Source: Baffinella frigidus (taxonomy: Eukaryota; Cryptophyceae; Cryptomonadales; Baffinellaceae). From it: a DNA stretch of 11,567 bases. Below, piece after piece: positions 1 through 7,509 of this stretch. The notes beneath the pieces are model-generated. The model had not been told where the DNA came from. It searched no databases and saw only the letters and a program-made list of their open reading frames with translations. A program made the translations under genes and the position numbers. Within the stretch, counting starts at the first letter, position 1, and every line of letters begins with the position of its first letter. The stretch spans positions 1,038,066 to 1,049,632 of the forward strand of contig MU646327.1 in the NCBI GenBank assembly GCA_026770585.1, given 5' to 3'.

Positions 1-334
1 AGGGTTTAGGGTTTAGGGTTTAGGGTTTAGGGTTTAGGGTTTAGGGTTCACGGTTTAGGGTTTAGGGTTCAGGGTTTTGAGTTCAGGGGTTAGGGTTTGG
101 GTTTGGGGTTTATGATTTATGATTTTAGGGTTTAGGGTTTAGGGTTTAGGGTTTAGGGTTTAGGGTTTAGGGTTTAGGGTTTGGGGTTTAGTGTTTAGTG
201 TTTAGTGTTTAGGGTTTAGGTTTAGTTTTTATTGTCCAGGGTTTAGGGCTTAGGTTTTTGAAATTAGGGTTTAGGATTTAGAGTTTAGAGTTTGGGGTTT
301 AGGGTCTAGGGTTTAGGGTTTTGGATTTGGGGTC
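1..334 (+). repeat. Degenerate interstitial telomere-type (TTTAGGG)n array, first block
   Basis: Tandem heptamers of the plant/algal telomere type. Near-perfect TTTAGGG runs (1-48, 125-182) alternate with variants such as TTTGGGG, TTTAGTG and TTCAGGG. The G-rich strand is the plus strand, pointing into the window. At a left-hand chromosome end the plus strand would read CCCTAAA, so this is not a native terminus in the orientation shown. The drift from consensus also points to an old interstitial array. Confidence 0.9.
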
Positions 335-414
335 TAGGATTCAGGGTTCAGGGTTTAGAGGTCAGTTGGGCGGGCGGCAAGAGGCAGAACCTTGGATTCG
401 CGGATGGCATCGAG
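335..414. repeat. 80-bp duplicated segment, copy A (gene tail plus telomeric variants)
   Basis: Identical by eye over 80 bp to 692-771, at a fixed offset of 357 bp. The first 26 bases are telomere-variant repeat. The rest, read on the minus strand, encodes the last ~18 codons of the gene at 712-1492 and its stop codon. Beyond 414 the copy breaks off into TTTAAA and telomeric repeat, so it is a dead fragment of the last exon embedded in the array. Confidence 0.9.
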
Positions 415-691
415 TTTAAAGGCTGAGGGTTTAGAGTTTAGGGTTGAGGGTTTAGGGCTTTGGGTTCAGGGTTTTGGGTTTAGGGTTTAGGGTTTAGGGT
501 TTAGGGTTTAGGGTTTAGGGTTTTAGGGTTTAGGGTTTAGGGTTTAGGGTTCGGGGTGCAGGGTTCAGGGTTCAGTGTTCAGGGTTCAGGGTTCAGGGTT
601 CAGGGTTCAGGGTTTAGGGTTTGGGGTGAGATCGTTAGGGTTCTGGGTTGGTGTTTGAGGGTCGAGGGTTCAGGATTCAGGATTTAGGGTT
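415..691 (+). repeat. Degenerate interstitial telomere-type array, second block
   Basis: It continues the 7-bp periodic G-rich array between the two 80-bp copies. It contains a clean TTTAGGG stretch (about 478-550) and a homogeneous TTCAGGG variant block (about 556-612). Block-wise variants suggest local amplification of mutated units rather than fresh telomerase synthesis. The 91-codon open frame over its end is a by-product of the repeat and not a gene. Confidence 0.85.
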
Positions 692-771
692 TAGGATTCA
701 GGGTTCAGGGTTTAGAGGTCAGTTGGGCGGGCGGCAAGAGGCAGAACCTTGGATTCGCGGATGGCATCGAG
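692..771. repeat. 80-bp duplicated segment, copy B (in the intact gene)
   Basis: Exact partner of 335-414. Here the sequence continues past 771 into the rest of the minus-strand last exon, so this copy sits in the apparently intact gene and copy A is the derived fragment. Confidence 0.9.
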
Positions 772-1492
772 GCGGGCGATCGTCTCCTCGGTCAGCTCGA
801 TCGTGCGCGTGTCAACCACCTGTCCGTCTGCAAAACAGTGCGCACATTTTCATGAGTCCATATCTTGGATTTTCCATCGGTCAGATCTTGGTTTCGATTT
901 TCTGCGACCACGAGATGAGTTGAGAGTTCGAAAATGCAGTGATAATTGCACGCATGCCGTAACAGCGGAGGGGGCAGTGCGTTGTGATTTTGTTGGACCA
1001 ACATCCGACCGGCTCCAGGTGGGGCGCGCACATGTGGCGCCCGGGCGGGTGATCTTCATGGACCCGTTTCGTGATTTGGGGATAGTCAAGAGCAGTTTGA
1101 GCGCCTTGCAGGCCGACATGACGCCGCCCAGTTCGTCGATGTGCTCAACCACGTCGTCCATCCCCTCTGCTTTCAGCTGCTCGATTGGCTGGTTTTGGCG
1201 GGGAGTTGATTCAGATCGCCTTTTTGGGTAAAGTTCGAAGAGGGCCGGCAGATCTCCGAAGGGCCGGCCACAGATGCTCTCTGCGGCCCTGAAGCAGAGC
1301 AGATCGGTGCAGCTTCGCTCACACATGCTGCAGGGAGTCGCGGGGCAACACTATCCCTGGACTCTCGGTCATGCGCCACAGGCCCACTGTGCCGGGCTGG
1401 GGACTTACCGGCATGATGCCAAAGACGCCCTTTTCCTTCATGAAAGTGTGCAGCTTCTCCACCATATCCTTGTTGATGTGTACCATCGCCAT
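712..1492 (-). CDS. Unrecognised small three-exon gene, about 118 aa
   Basis: I do not recognise the family. Proposed exons on the minus strand: 1492-1409 (starts MAMVHINKDMVEKLHTFM, 28 aa, followed by the textbook donor GTAAGT), 1188-1032, and 827-712. The middle exon encodes PIEQLKAEGMDDVVEHIDEL and onward. The last has acceptor TTTTGCAG and includes TRTIELTEETIARLDAIRES. These joins keep one frame: phase 0 at the first junction and phase 1 (T + AC) at the second, where the donor is GTGCGC. The product looks soluble, charged and helical, with no signal peptide or membrane segment. The TAA stop at 712-714 lies inside telomere-variant repeat (CTCTAAACCCTG on the coding strand). The middle-exon acceptor is the weakest call: a prettier CTTCAG acceptor at 1294-1289 does not fit the frame. 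The gene is divergent from BOP1, with 239 bp between the start codons. Confidence 0.5.
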
Positions 1493-1731
1493 CGTGTAAG
1501 GTGAGGTACAAAACGAGTCTCGATATGTTCAAGGTCGACCGCCCGTCCGTGAGCAATGGCTCCAAGTTCCAACGTGACGCAATTTTCAGCAATTATTTGA
1601 CCATTCATGCTCGCATTTTTCAAGATGAAGGGGAAATATCTCAAATTAGGGGGTTGCCAATTATGGAATAATTGCTTTACGCGCGGCCCACACGGCGGAA
1701 ACTCGATTTAGGGAGAAGTTCACGTGACACC
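1493..1731. promoter_or_regulatory. Divergent promoter region with site II-, telo- and G-box-like motifs
   Basis: This 239-bp region lies between two divergent start codons, so it must hold both 5' UTRs and probably both promoters. Visible motifs are GGCCCA at 1685-1690 (complement TGGGCC, matching plant site II TGGGCY), TTTAGGG at 1707-1713 and CACGTG at 1721-1726, six bases before the BOP1 ATG. A TTAGGGGGTT stretch at 1646-1655 is also telo-box-like. Site II plus telo-box is the known plant signature for ribosomal and ribosome-biogenesis genes. That these sites work here is inference. Confidence 0.5.
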
Positions 1732-4700
1732 ATGCCGGCGAAGCGCAAGGTCCCGGCCAAGGCGGGCGAGGATGCGGAGGCCGCGATGCTCGCTGCTGGT
1801 AAACCGGTCGATGTGACGGAGGACAGTGGAGATGACGCGGCAGAGGGGAGCGAGGACGATGGGGACGTGCACGACATCCAGGAGGGCGACTACGCTGGGG
1901 ATGACAGCGAAGAGGGCGAGGAGGAGGAGGAGGAGGAGTTGGAGGACGACGATGAAGAGGGCGATGAAGACGAGGAGGAGGAGGAAGACGGAGATGAGGA
2001 GGAGGAGGAGGAGGCAGATGACGAGGATCTCGAGAACGCTGAGGGCGGCACCAGCCGCAAGTCCCAGGATCTCTGGGACTCGGAGGAGGAGGAGGAGGAC
2101 GAGTCTGATGACGACGGTGAAGATGACACGCCCGCTTCAAGGGCAGCGAACATGGCGGGGAGTGCAGGCCTGTCGGGCGGTTTAGTGGGTGGGGCGATCA
2201 ATAATGGCGTGGGGGTGGACCCGGACTGGCACATCACGCCGGAGAGCGACTCGGATGAGGACGGTCCGCTGATGCGCAACCCGGTGGGGAACATCCCGAT
2301 GGAGTGGTACAAGGACGAGAAGCACATCGGCTACGACCGCGAGGGGAAGAAGCTGATGAAGAAGGCGGGGCGGGACACGCTGGACAACCACCTGATGAAG
2401 AGCGACGACCACGAGTCGTGGCGCAACGTGTACGACGAGGTCAACGACGAGGACCTGCGCCTCACCGACGCCGAGGTCAAGCTCCTCAAGCGCCTCCGCT
2501 CGGGCAAGTTCAACCCGGGCTACAACCCGTACGAGGACTACCCTGCCCCTTACGACGCTCCAGAGCACAAGGTGCCCCCCCTCCCCAACCTCAGAAATCA
2601 GAACCTCCCCTCCCAAGCTGCCCCCAACCTCCAGTTTCTCACTGCCCAGCCTTCTCTCAGAGTGGCATGCTCTGCGCGACTGTTCTTTTTCTCGACTCCT
2701 TTGCACCCTTTGGACACGAGTGATGGATGCAACGTGGGGCGCAGATCCACCCGCTGTCCAACCGGCCGGAGCCGAAGTCGCGATTCGTGCCGTCGAAGCA
2801 CGAGGCGAAGCAGGTGGTCAAATACGTGCGCATGATCCGCGCGGGCAAGATCCTCTTCCCGGCGCCACAGGCAAAACCCGAGGACCTGTACAACTACGAC
2901 GTGTGGGAGAAGGAGCACGATGTGAAGCACCGCGGCGCTGTTCCGATCGCGGCGCCCAAGCCCAAGCTCCCGGGCCATGCGGAGTCCTACAACCCCCCGC
3001 AGGTTGCCCCCGTGCACCTTCCTCCTGACCACACACCAATCGCGCACGCCAACCGCTCCCTGCACTCATTTAGGGTGTAGGGGTTTGGGCTTAGGAGCGC
3101 TGCAGTTCCGTGTGCATCTACCCGAACCGTCCCTCCCTCTCCCGGGAGGACGCCGCCGAATCTTTCCTGTCTGCTTGCCTCCCAGCACGAGGAACCTGAC
3201 GCGTGGTTGCCTCACCTATACAACTTAAGGAAGTCAACTTAAGGCCGGCCTCATTGGAACAGGAGTACCTGATGAACAAGGACGAGGAGCAGCTGATGCT
3301 CAAGCAGGACCCCTCAGACCGTCCCCTCAACTTCCTCCCCCGCCAGTACGACGCGCTCCGCAAGGTTCGGTCTCACACCCCACGCCCGCTCCCTTCCCTC
3401 CCTTTGCACTGCATCCACCCACTCCCGGCACCTGCCCTAAGGCCAGCAGCCACGCGCCTCCGTTCTGGTTCCAGGAGAGAGATAGAGGGTTTTTAGATAC
3501 CGAGAGTGAGAGAGTGTGTGTGAGAGAAATAGATACAGACAGATAGAACCGTCGGAGATGTGGCTGATCCACTTGAGACAGTTCCGGGTGAAGGATGGTG
3601 CAGGGTGGGATCTAGCTCTGCCCCAATCTAGTTGGGCTCTTTCCCGCTCCAAAGGTGGCGGGTTTGTACCCAGCGCGTCATCTTGAGACTTGTCAGCCAA
3701 CCCGAATGAGGCAGATCTAGGAAGTGACGGGAGGCACCGGTTGGTTGGTTGGGACGGGACAGGTGATGTGAGGCCCCACGCACGCAGTGCACATGCGTCT
3801 GTGCCCACGTCTCTTCCAACCTGTTCGGTCCCAAAAGCACGCAGCTCATAACATCGGAGTTCCCCACCGCCCCCAGGTGCCGCTCTACAGCCAGCTTCTA
3901 CAAGAGCGATTCGAGCGGTGCCTGGACTTGTACCTCTGCCCGCGCACAGTGAAGAAGCGCATGAACGTCGATCCCGAGTCCCTCCTCCCGAAGCTGCCGA
4001 AGCCCTCGGAGCTCAAACCGTACCCCTCGGTGCTCACCGTGCTCTACGAAGGCCACACAGCCGCCGTCAATTCCATCTCGGTGCACCACGCCCTCAACCC
4101 TGAACCCTGAACCCTAAACCCTAAACCCTAAACCCTAAACCCTAAACCCTAAACCCTAAACCCTAAACCATAAACCATGAACCATAAACCCTCAACCCTC
4201 AACCCTAAAACCTAAAACTTAAAACCTAAACCTCAAACCCTAAAACTCAAACCCCAACCCCAAATGCCAAACCCGAAACCCGAAACCCGAAACCCTAAAC
4301 CCTATACCCCAAACCAGATCCACCACGCCGGCCAGTACTTCGCATCAGGATCGCAGGACGGGTGGGTGCGTGTCTGGGAGATCTCGACGGGGAGATGCTG
4401 GCGCAAGTTCAACCTCGGGGCCCCGGTGGTCTCGGTGGCGTGGAACCCGAACCCGCTCACGCCCATCATCGCGGCTGCCGCTGGCTCCGACGTCGTCTTC
4501 CTTGATGTGGTGCGTTCTCACCCCTCCCCCGCGCCCCCCTTCCGAGCTGCCCCCCCCCCCCCGAGCCCCCGCTGCAGCGCGCGCGTTAAGCCTAATGGGG
4601 CAGCGCGGCGTGCGGGTATGGGCATTGATTGCTGCGGCGCCGCATGTTTGTGATGAGCTGAGATATTTGCTACTCTTGAGTGTTCGTTGACGACACCTAT

Positions 4701-5699
4701 TCCACCAAGATCGCTGAGACATGCCGCCCCCCCCCCCCGCCCCTCGACACCTGCACGATCCACGGCACGGTGCTGACGTGCCGCACGGGTGGTGTCGGGT
4801 GCTGCGTCCTGCAGGCGTGGGGAGACGACGGGGCGGCGAGCGGGGACATCCGGATGCTGGTCGCGACGGGGCGCGAGGCGCGCAAGACGCGCGTCAAGGG
4901 CGAGGCCAAGGAGCTCGTCGAGTGGGTCCACGGCGGGAAGGTCGTGCTGGAGGGGGAGGGGGAGGGCGCGGTGGAGGGGGAGGAGGGGGGGGAGGTGGAG
5001 GAGGCGGTGGTGGGGGTTGGGGAGGCGGGGGAGGTGCTGCGGATGAGGTGTTCGAAGCCGCTGAAGCAGGTTGCGTGGCACTACAAGGGAGACTACCTGA
5101 CAACGCTCGCGCCGACGGCCAACACCAAGGCTGTGCTGATCCACCAACTGAGCAAGCTGCAGTCGCAGAACCCGTTCACCAAGAGCAAGGCGGATGCGCA
5201 GAAGGTGCTCTTCCACCCGAACAAGCCCTTCCTCCTCGTCGCCACCAAAAAGCACGTCAAGGTGTACAACCTCACCAAACAGACGCTCGCCAAGAGCCTC
5301 ATCGGGGGCTTCAAGTCGCTCTCGGGCATGGACATCCACCCGGCGGGCGACAACGTGATCTGCTCCTCGTACGATCGCCGCCTGTCCTGGTTCGACATGG
5401 ACCTGTCCACCAAGCCGTACAAGACCATGCGCTACAACAACACCGGGCTGCGCTCCGTGGCGTACCACAAGCGACTCCCGCTGTTCGCGGCGGGCGGGGA
5501 GGACGGCATGGTGTACATCTTCCACGGGATGGTGTACAACGACCTGATGGAGAACCCGCTGATCGTGCCGCTGAAGCGGATCCACGCGCACAAGTGCGAC
5601 GGCTACGACGGCGTCATCGACCTCGCGTTCCACCCAACGCAGCCCTGGCTCCTCACGTGCGGCGTCGACAACTCCATCCGCCTCTTCACCGAGGCATAG
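1732..5699 (+). CDS. BOP1: BOP1/Erb1 ribosome biogenesis protein, six exons, about 826 aa
   Basis: Pre-60S assembly factor of the nucleolar PeBoW (PES1-BOP1-WDR12) complex, needed for 27S/32S pre-rRNA processing. Exons: 1732-2571, 2745-3002, 3263-3364, 3877-4080, 4318-4509 and 4815-5699. All five introns are GT-AG and phase 0. Residues ~35-135 are a very acidic Glu/Asp tract. The BOP1NT domain starts near residue 185 ([18 protein letters not shown]) and includes [29 protein letters not shown] and [15 protein letters not shown]40 repeats run from about residue 459 (GHTAAV, then [13 protein letters not shown]) to the end, with [36 protein letters not shown] and FHPTQPW. Length fits the family (human ~746, yeast ~807 aa). 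The N-terminal acidic tract is long, and a Gly/Glu-rich stretch in the WD40 part comes from a G-rich tract. The exon 6 start (4815, after CTGCAG) is the least certain: in-frame acceptors at 4709 and 4718 would add residues. The ATG at 1732 follows an upstream stop-free stretch without family similarity. Confidence 0.95.
3069..3095 (+). repeat. Short telomere-like remnant inside BOP1 intron 2
   Basis: TTTAGGG followed by GTAGGGGTTTGGGCTTAGG, about four degenerate heptamer-like units in the G-rich orientation. It lies in the 260-bp intron 2 (3003-3262), so a second BOP1 intron carries telomere-like DNA, oriented opposite to that of intron 4. Confidence 0.5.
3474..3548 (+). repeat. Purine-rich GA/GATA low-complexity stretch in BOP1 intron 3
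   Basis: Degenerate GAGA, GTGTGTGAGAGA and GATA/CAGA units in the largest BOP1 intron (3365-3876, 512 bp). The rest of the intron shows no coding potential I trust and ends in the good acceptor CGCCCCCAG. Confidence 0.6.
4081..4317 (+). repeat. BOP1 intron 4, built almost wholly of CCCTAAA telomere-type repeat
   Basis: The 237-bp phase 0 intron begins GTGCAC and ends AACCAG. From 4093 to about 4313 it is (CCCTAAA)n with variants (CCCTGAA, CCCTCAA, CCATAAA, CCCGAAA). The core 4105-4168 is nearly perfect. Unspliced, the frame stops at TGA 4108-4110, so it must be removed for BOP1 to be made. Splicing yields [18 protein letters not shown], which keeps the spacing of the first WD40 blade seen in BOP1 homologues. 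The C-rich strand is the sense strand, opposite to the array at 1-717. Confidence 0.9.
4084..4092 (+). repeat. 9-bp direct repeat CACCACGCC, left copy at intron 4
   Basis: CACCACGCC ends at the first telomeric base of intron 4. The identical 9-mer occurs at 4321-4329, three bases into exon 5. Only one copy is needed in the protein (His-His-Ala). It looks like a target-site duplication around the inserted telomeric repeat. Confidence 0.85.
4321..4329 (+). repeat. 9-bp direct repeat CACCACGCC, right copy in exon 5
   Basis: Exact partner of 4084-4092. It is in frame and encodes HHA just before GQYFASGS of the first WD40 blade. The preceding codon is ATC here and GTG at the left copy, a conservative Ile/Val difference. 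Confidence 0.85.
4944..5036 (+). repeat. G-rich GGGGAG/GGAGG coding repeat in BOP1 exon 6
   Basis: About 90 bases of GGGGGAGGGGGAGGGCG-type sequence encode a Glu/Gly/Val-rich loop between WD40 blades, where homologues vary in length. Many runs of three or more G make G-quadruplex formation possible. The long open frames in the other phases here are shadows of this repeat. Confidence 0.7.
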
Positions 5700-5892
5700 C
5701 TGCCCCCTGGCCCGAGCAGAATAAGTGAGAGCCTCGGCCGAGCCGCCAGAACAGCGTGATGTGAGTAAAACTGCTACTGCTACACAGCCAAGACGGCCCC
5801 AATTGATTCGAGGGTGGAGCAGGCAAGACAAGACAGACGCCTGAGCCATTTCAAGTTTTTTTCATGGGATCCAAAATGGCTGGGAACATGCT

Positions 5893-5921
5893 AGAGAATT
5901 GCGGTCAGTTCGCAATTCTCT
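5893..5921. repeat. Perfect 11-bp hairpin
   Basis: AGAGAATTGCG and its exact reverse complement CGCAATTCTCT are separated by a 7-base loop. No T-tract follows. It lies about 195 bp after the BOP1 stop. Confidence 0.7.
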
Positions 5922-6171
5922 TCACAAATCGGCCACGAAGAAAACTCCATCTGATTCTCGGGTAGGAAGTCTTTTGCCAACAACGAGAATCGACGGATAA
6001 GACGCGTCGGTTGCAACCCAGTGGTTCCGCGTAGTGAGTGCTGTTGATTTTTCTTCCAGACCTCCTCAAAAATCTTGGCTGCGCCTGCGGAGGAACAAAT
6101 CTAGATCTAGATCGTTCGAACAATCCCTTTCCCCAACCTCTCAGAGACTAGCCCTCCGGAGTGGACCAAAT

Positions 6172-6199
6172 CGAGGATGTGGTCGGAACCACATCCTCG
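6172..6199. repeat. Perfect 12-bp hairpin with a four-base loop
   Basis: CGAGGATGTGGT, loop CGGA, then ACCACATCCTCG. The stem is perfect. It sits 38 bp before the TIR element, so it may be part of an older element boundary. Confidence 0.75.
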
Positions 6200-6272
6200 C
6201 GAAGATCCCAGCACCGTCAAGAAAAGTGAAATCGAACTACAGGCCTTACTCGATTACAAGGTCACACAATAC

Positions 6273-6393
6273 AAGGTCACACACTGGACACTCCGATGTG
6301 GACCTTAATTTTTTAAGGTCCGCACACTGACTGCTTTTTTGTGGACCTTAAATTTCAGGTCACACACACTGACTGCTTTTCGTGTGTGACCTT
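6273..6393. repeat. Left subterminal array of three palindromic units
   Basis: Units at 6273-6306, 6315-6349 and 6357-6393 each begin (A)AGGTC(C/A)CACA and end TGTG(G/T)GACCTT or a close variant. The shared loop, ACTGACTGCTTTT, is clear in the last two. Each unit can fold as a hairpin. The same unit recurs at 7388-7509. Confidence 0.8.
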
Positions 6394-6529
6394 ACAACAG
6401 CGAAAAAAACTTGGTCTTTAGAGTGCGTACATGTACCCCCCCGGAGAATTGAGCTGGCGAATTTTTGGGTCCAAAAAAATGTCAACATTTCCCAGGAAAA
6501 ACTGGGTTCCCGAGTGGTGCAATTAAAAA

Positions 6530-6556
6530 AAAATCATGTACATGTACATGTACTGT
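6530..6556 (+). repeat. Palindromic ACATGT microsatellite
   Basis: CATGTACATGTACATGTACTGTACAG-type self-complementary hexamer run, with a related GTACATGTAC at 6427-6436. It lies in the non-coding left half of the TIR element. Confidence 0.6.
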
Positions 6557-6896
6557 ACAGTGTATTCAGTGCAACCCCCAATAAAAAAATCCAAAATCAT
6601 CGGGACTCGCCGTACAAACTGTGTCTTGAGAAAGCGTGCCTCCTATGCCCTCCACCCTGCTCTTCCCTCGTCATGGGTTCATTCTCACACGGGTCCCCGA
6701 TTGTGGACATTCACATGGTCAAAACCCGCCTCGGGACCGGAGTTCCCCGCTCCCCTGAATCCAATGCATCCTTTCTCTCTCTATGCCCCCCCTAATTTCC
6801 CTCGCAACCAACCTGTTCTGGCTACCTACAGTGGACAGTACTTCCTCTCTTTATCTTGCTCCTTCCTCCTCCCGCCGCCGCCCCCGGTTGGCCTAA

Positions 6897-7278
6897 GGAC
6901 GCCCCCCCCTTCACGTTCTCGGAGACCGACTTGAACTGGGAGAGCGAGGAGAAGAAGGCTGAGGCTGCGAGCAGGGCATGGGACGACACCTGGGTTGGCA
7001 ACGATGAGGAGCAGCTCCTCGAATTAGAGGGGGAGGGCTCGGGAGTCGAGGATGGATCCGTTCGGGCTCTCGAGGACGACTCAGATGACGATCCGGAGGA
7101 CGCTAGGGAGTACCTAGACTTCGCTAAATTCCCAGAACCTGACGAGCTCTCGTCGGATGAGGAAGGCGGTGGTGAAGAGGGGGGTGAGGAGGGGAGCGAG
7201 GAGGGGGGCGAGGAGGAGAGCGAGGATTCACAGGAAGATGTTCCCCTTGCTCAGAAGAGGAAGGTTGCACGGGTCTAA
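6897..7278 (+). CDS. Acidic protein, probable terminal exon, family unrecognised
   Basis: An open frame ending TAA at 7276-7278 encodes DAPPFTFSETDLNWESEEKK, then ASRAWDDTWVGNDEEQLLEL, an Asp/Glu/Ser tract (EDDSDDDPEDAREYLDFAKF) and a Glu/Gly run. It closes with PLAQKRKVARV, a basic patch resembling a monopartite nuclear localisation signal. There is no good ATG. The frame is open from 6796, and I place the exon start after a pyrimidine-rich tract ending CCTAAG at 6896; an acceptor at CTACAG (about 6831) is an alternative. The upstream exon was not found. The WDDTW patch is only superficially like SEM1/DSS1, and I do not claim that family. Codon use is GC-rich like BOP1, while the surrounding element DNA is AT-richer. 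This favours a captured or overlapping host exon over an element-borne transposase. Confidence 0.55.
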
Positions 7279-7282
7279 TAAA
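7277..7282 (+). terminator. AATAAA poly(A) signal overlapping the stop codon
   Basis: AATAAA starts at the second base of the TAA stop of the acidic ORF. It is the canonical signal and lies at the end of an open frame, which supports a real 3' end, although a signal with no UTR before it is unusually tight. Confidence 0.45.
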
Positions 7283-7387
7283 GGACAGCCGAGCTGATCA
7301 CGTGTCTTGGTTGTACACGTAGATGTACTGAATTCAAGGTCCGCACACACTCGTCGTTGGCGAACCTTGCTGAATTTAAGGTCATTT

Positions 7388-7509
7388 AAGGTCACACACT
7401 GACTGCTTTTCTGTGGACCTTAAATTTAAGGTCACACACACTGACTGCTTTCCTGTGGACCTTAAATTTAAGGTCACACACACTGACTGCTCAAAAGTGT
7501 GTGACCTTG
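7388..7509. repeat. Right subterminal array of three palindromic units
   Basis: Units start at 7388, 7428 and 7470 (spacing 40 and 42 bp). Each runs AAGGTCACACAC, then ACTGACTGCTTT, then CTGTGGACCTT or GTGTGTGACCTT, with AAATTT linkers. The last unit runs directly into the right inverted terminus. They are homologous to the left array at 6273-6393. Confidence 0.85.

Larger units (their letters stand above)
5700..6236. other. Intergenic region with BOP1 3' UTR; no gene seen
   Basis: No convincing coding sequence on either strand, and no clear AATAAA close to the BOP1 stop. The region holds two perfect short hairpins, listed separately, and ends at the inverted terminus of the element starting at 6237. 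Confidence 0.6.

Noticed and set aside
1-60. Left edge as a true chromosome end
   Set aside because: The plus strand shows the G-rich TTTAGGG strand; a left terminus would show CCCTAAA, and the repeats are too degenerate.
1890-2327. Minus-strand serine-rich ORF of 145 aa
   Set aside because: It is the antisense of the BOP1 Glu/Asp tract: GAG/GAC codons read backward give Ser-rich frames.
3365-3876. Target-site duplication at BOP1 intron 3
   Set aside because: The only resemblance is AGGT at both borders plus scattered matches, which is normal for AG|GT splice contexts.
4093-4317. Intron 4 array as a simple frameshift or pseudogene break in BOP1
   Set aside because: GT and AG boundaries restore exact homologue spacing, and the other exons are intact, so an intron explains it better.
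4680-4814. Additional BOP1 coding at 4680-4814 ([14 protein letters not shown] and onward)
   Set aside because: The frame is open but leads through a poly-C tract with no homologue-like sequence. The acceptor at 4814 is better, though 4709 or 4718 remain possible.
4721-5728. Plus-strand 335-aa Gly-rich ORF
   Set aside because: Out-of-phase shadow of BOP1 exon 6 and its G-rich repeat.
4518-5849. Minus-strand 443-aa ORF
   Set aside because: It lies opposite BOP1 exon 6. The long frame is caused by GC-rich codon bias, and the sense strand has clear WD40 homology.
6273-7509. CRISPR-like array
   Set aside because: Units are few, palindromic, on both sides of an ORF and inside TIRs, with no regular unique spacers; eukaryotic context.
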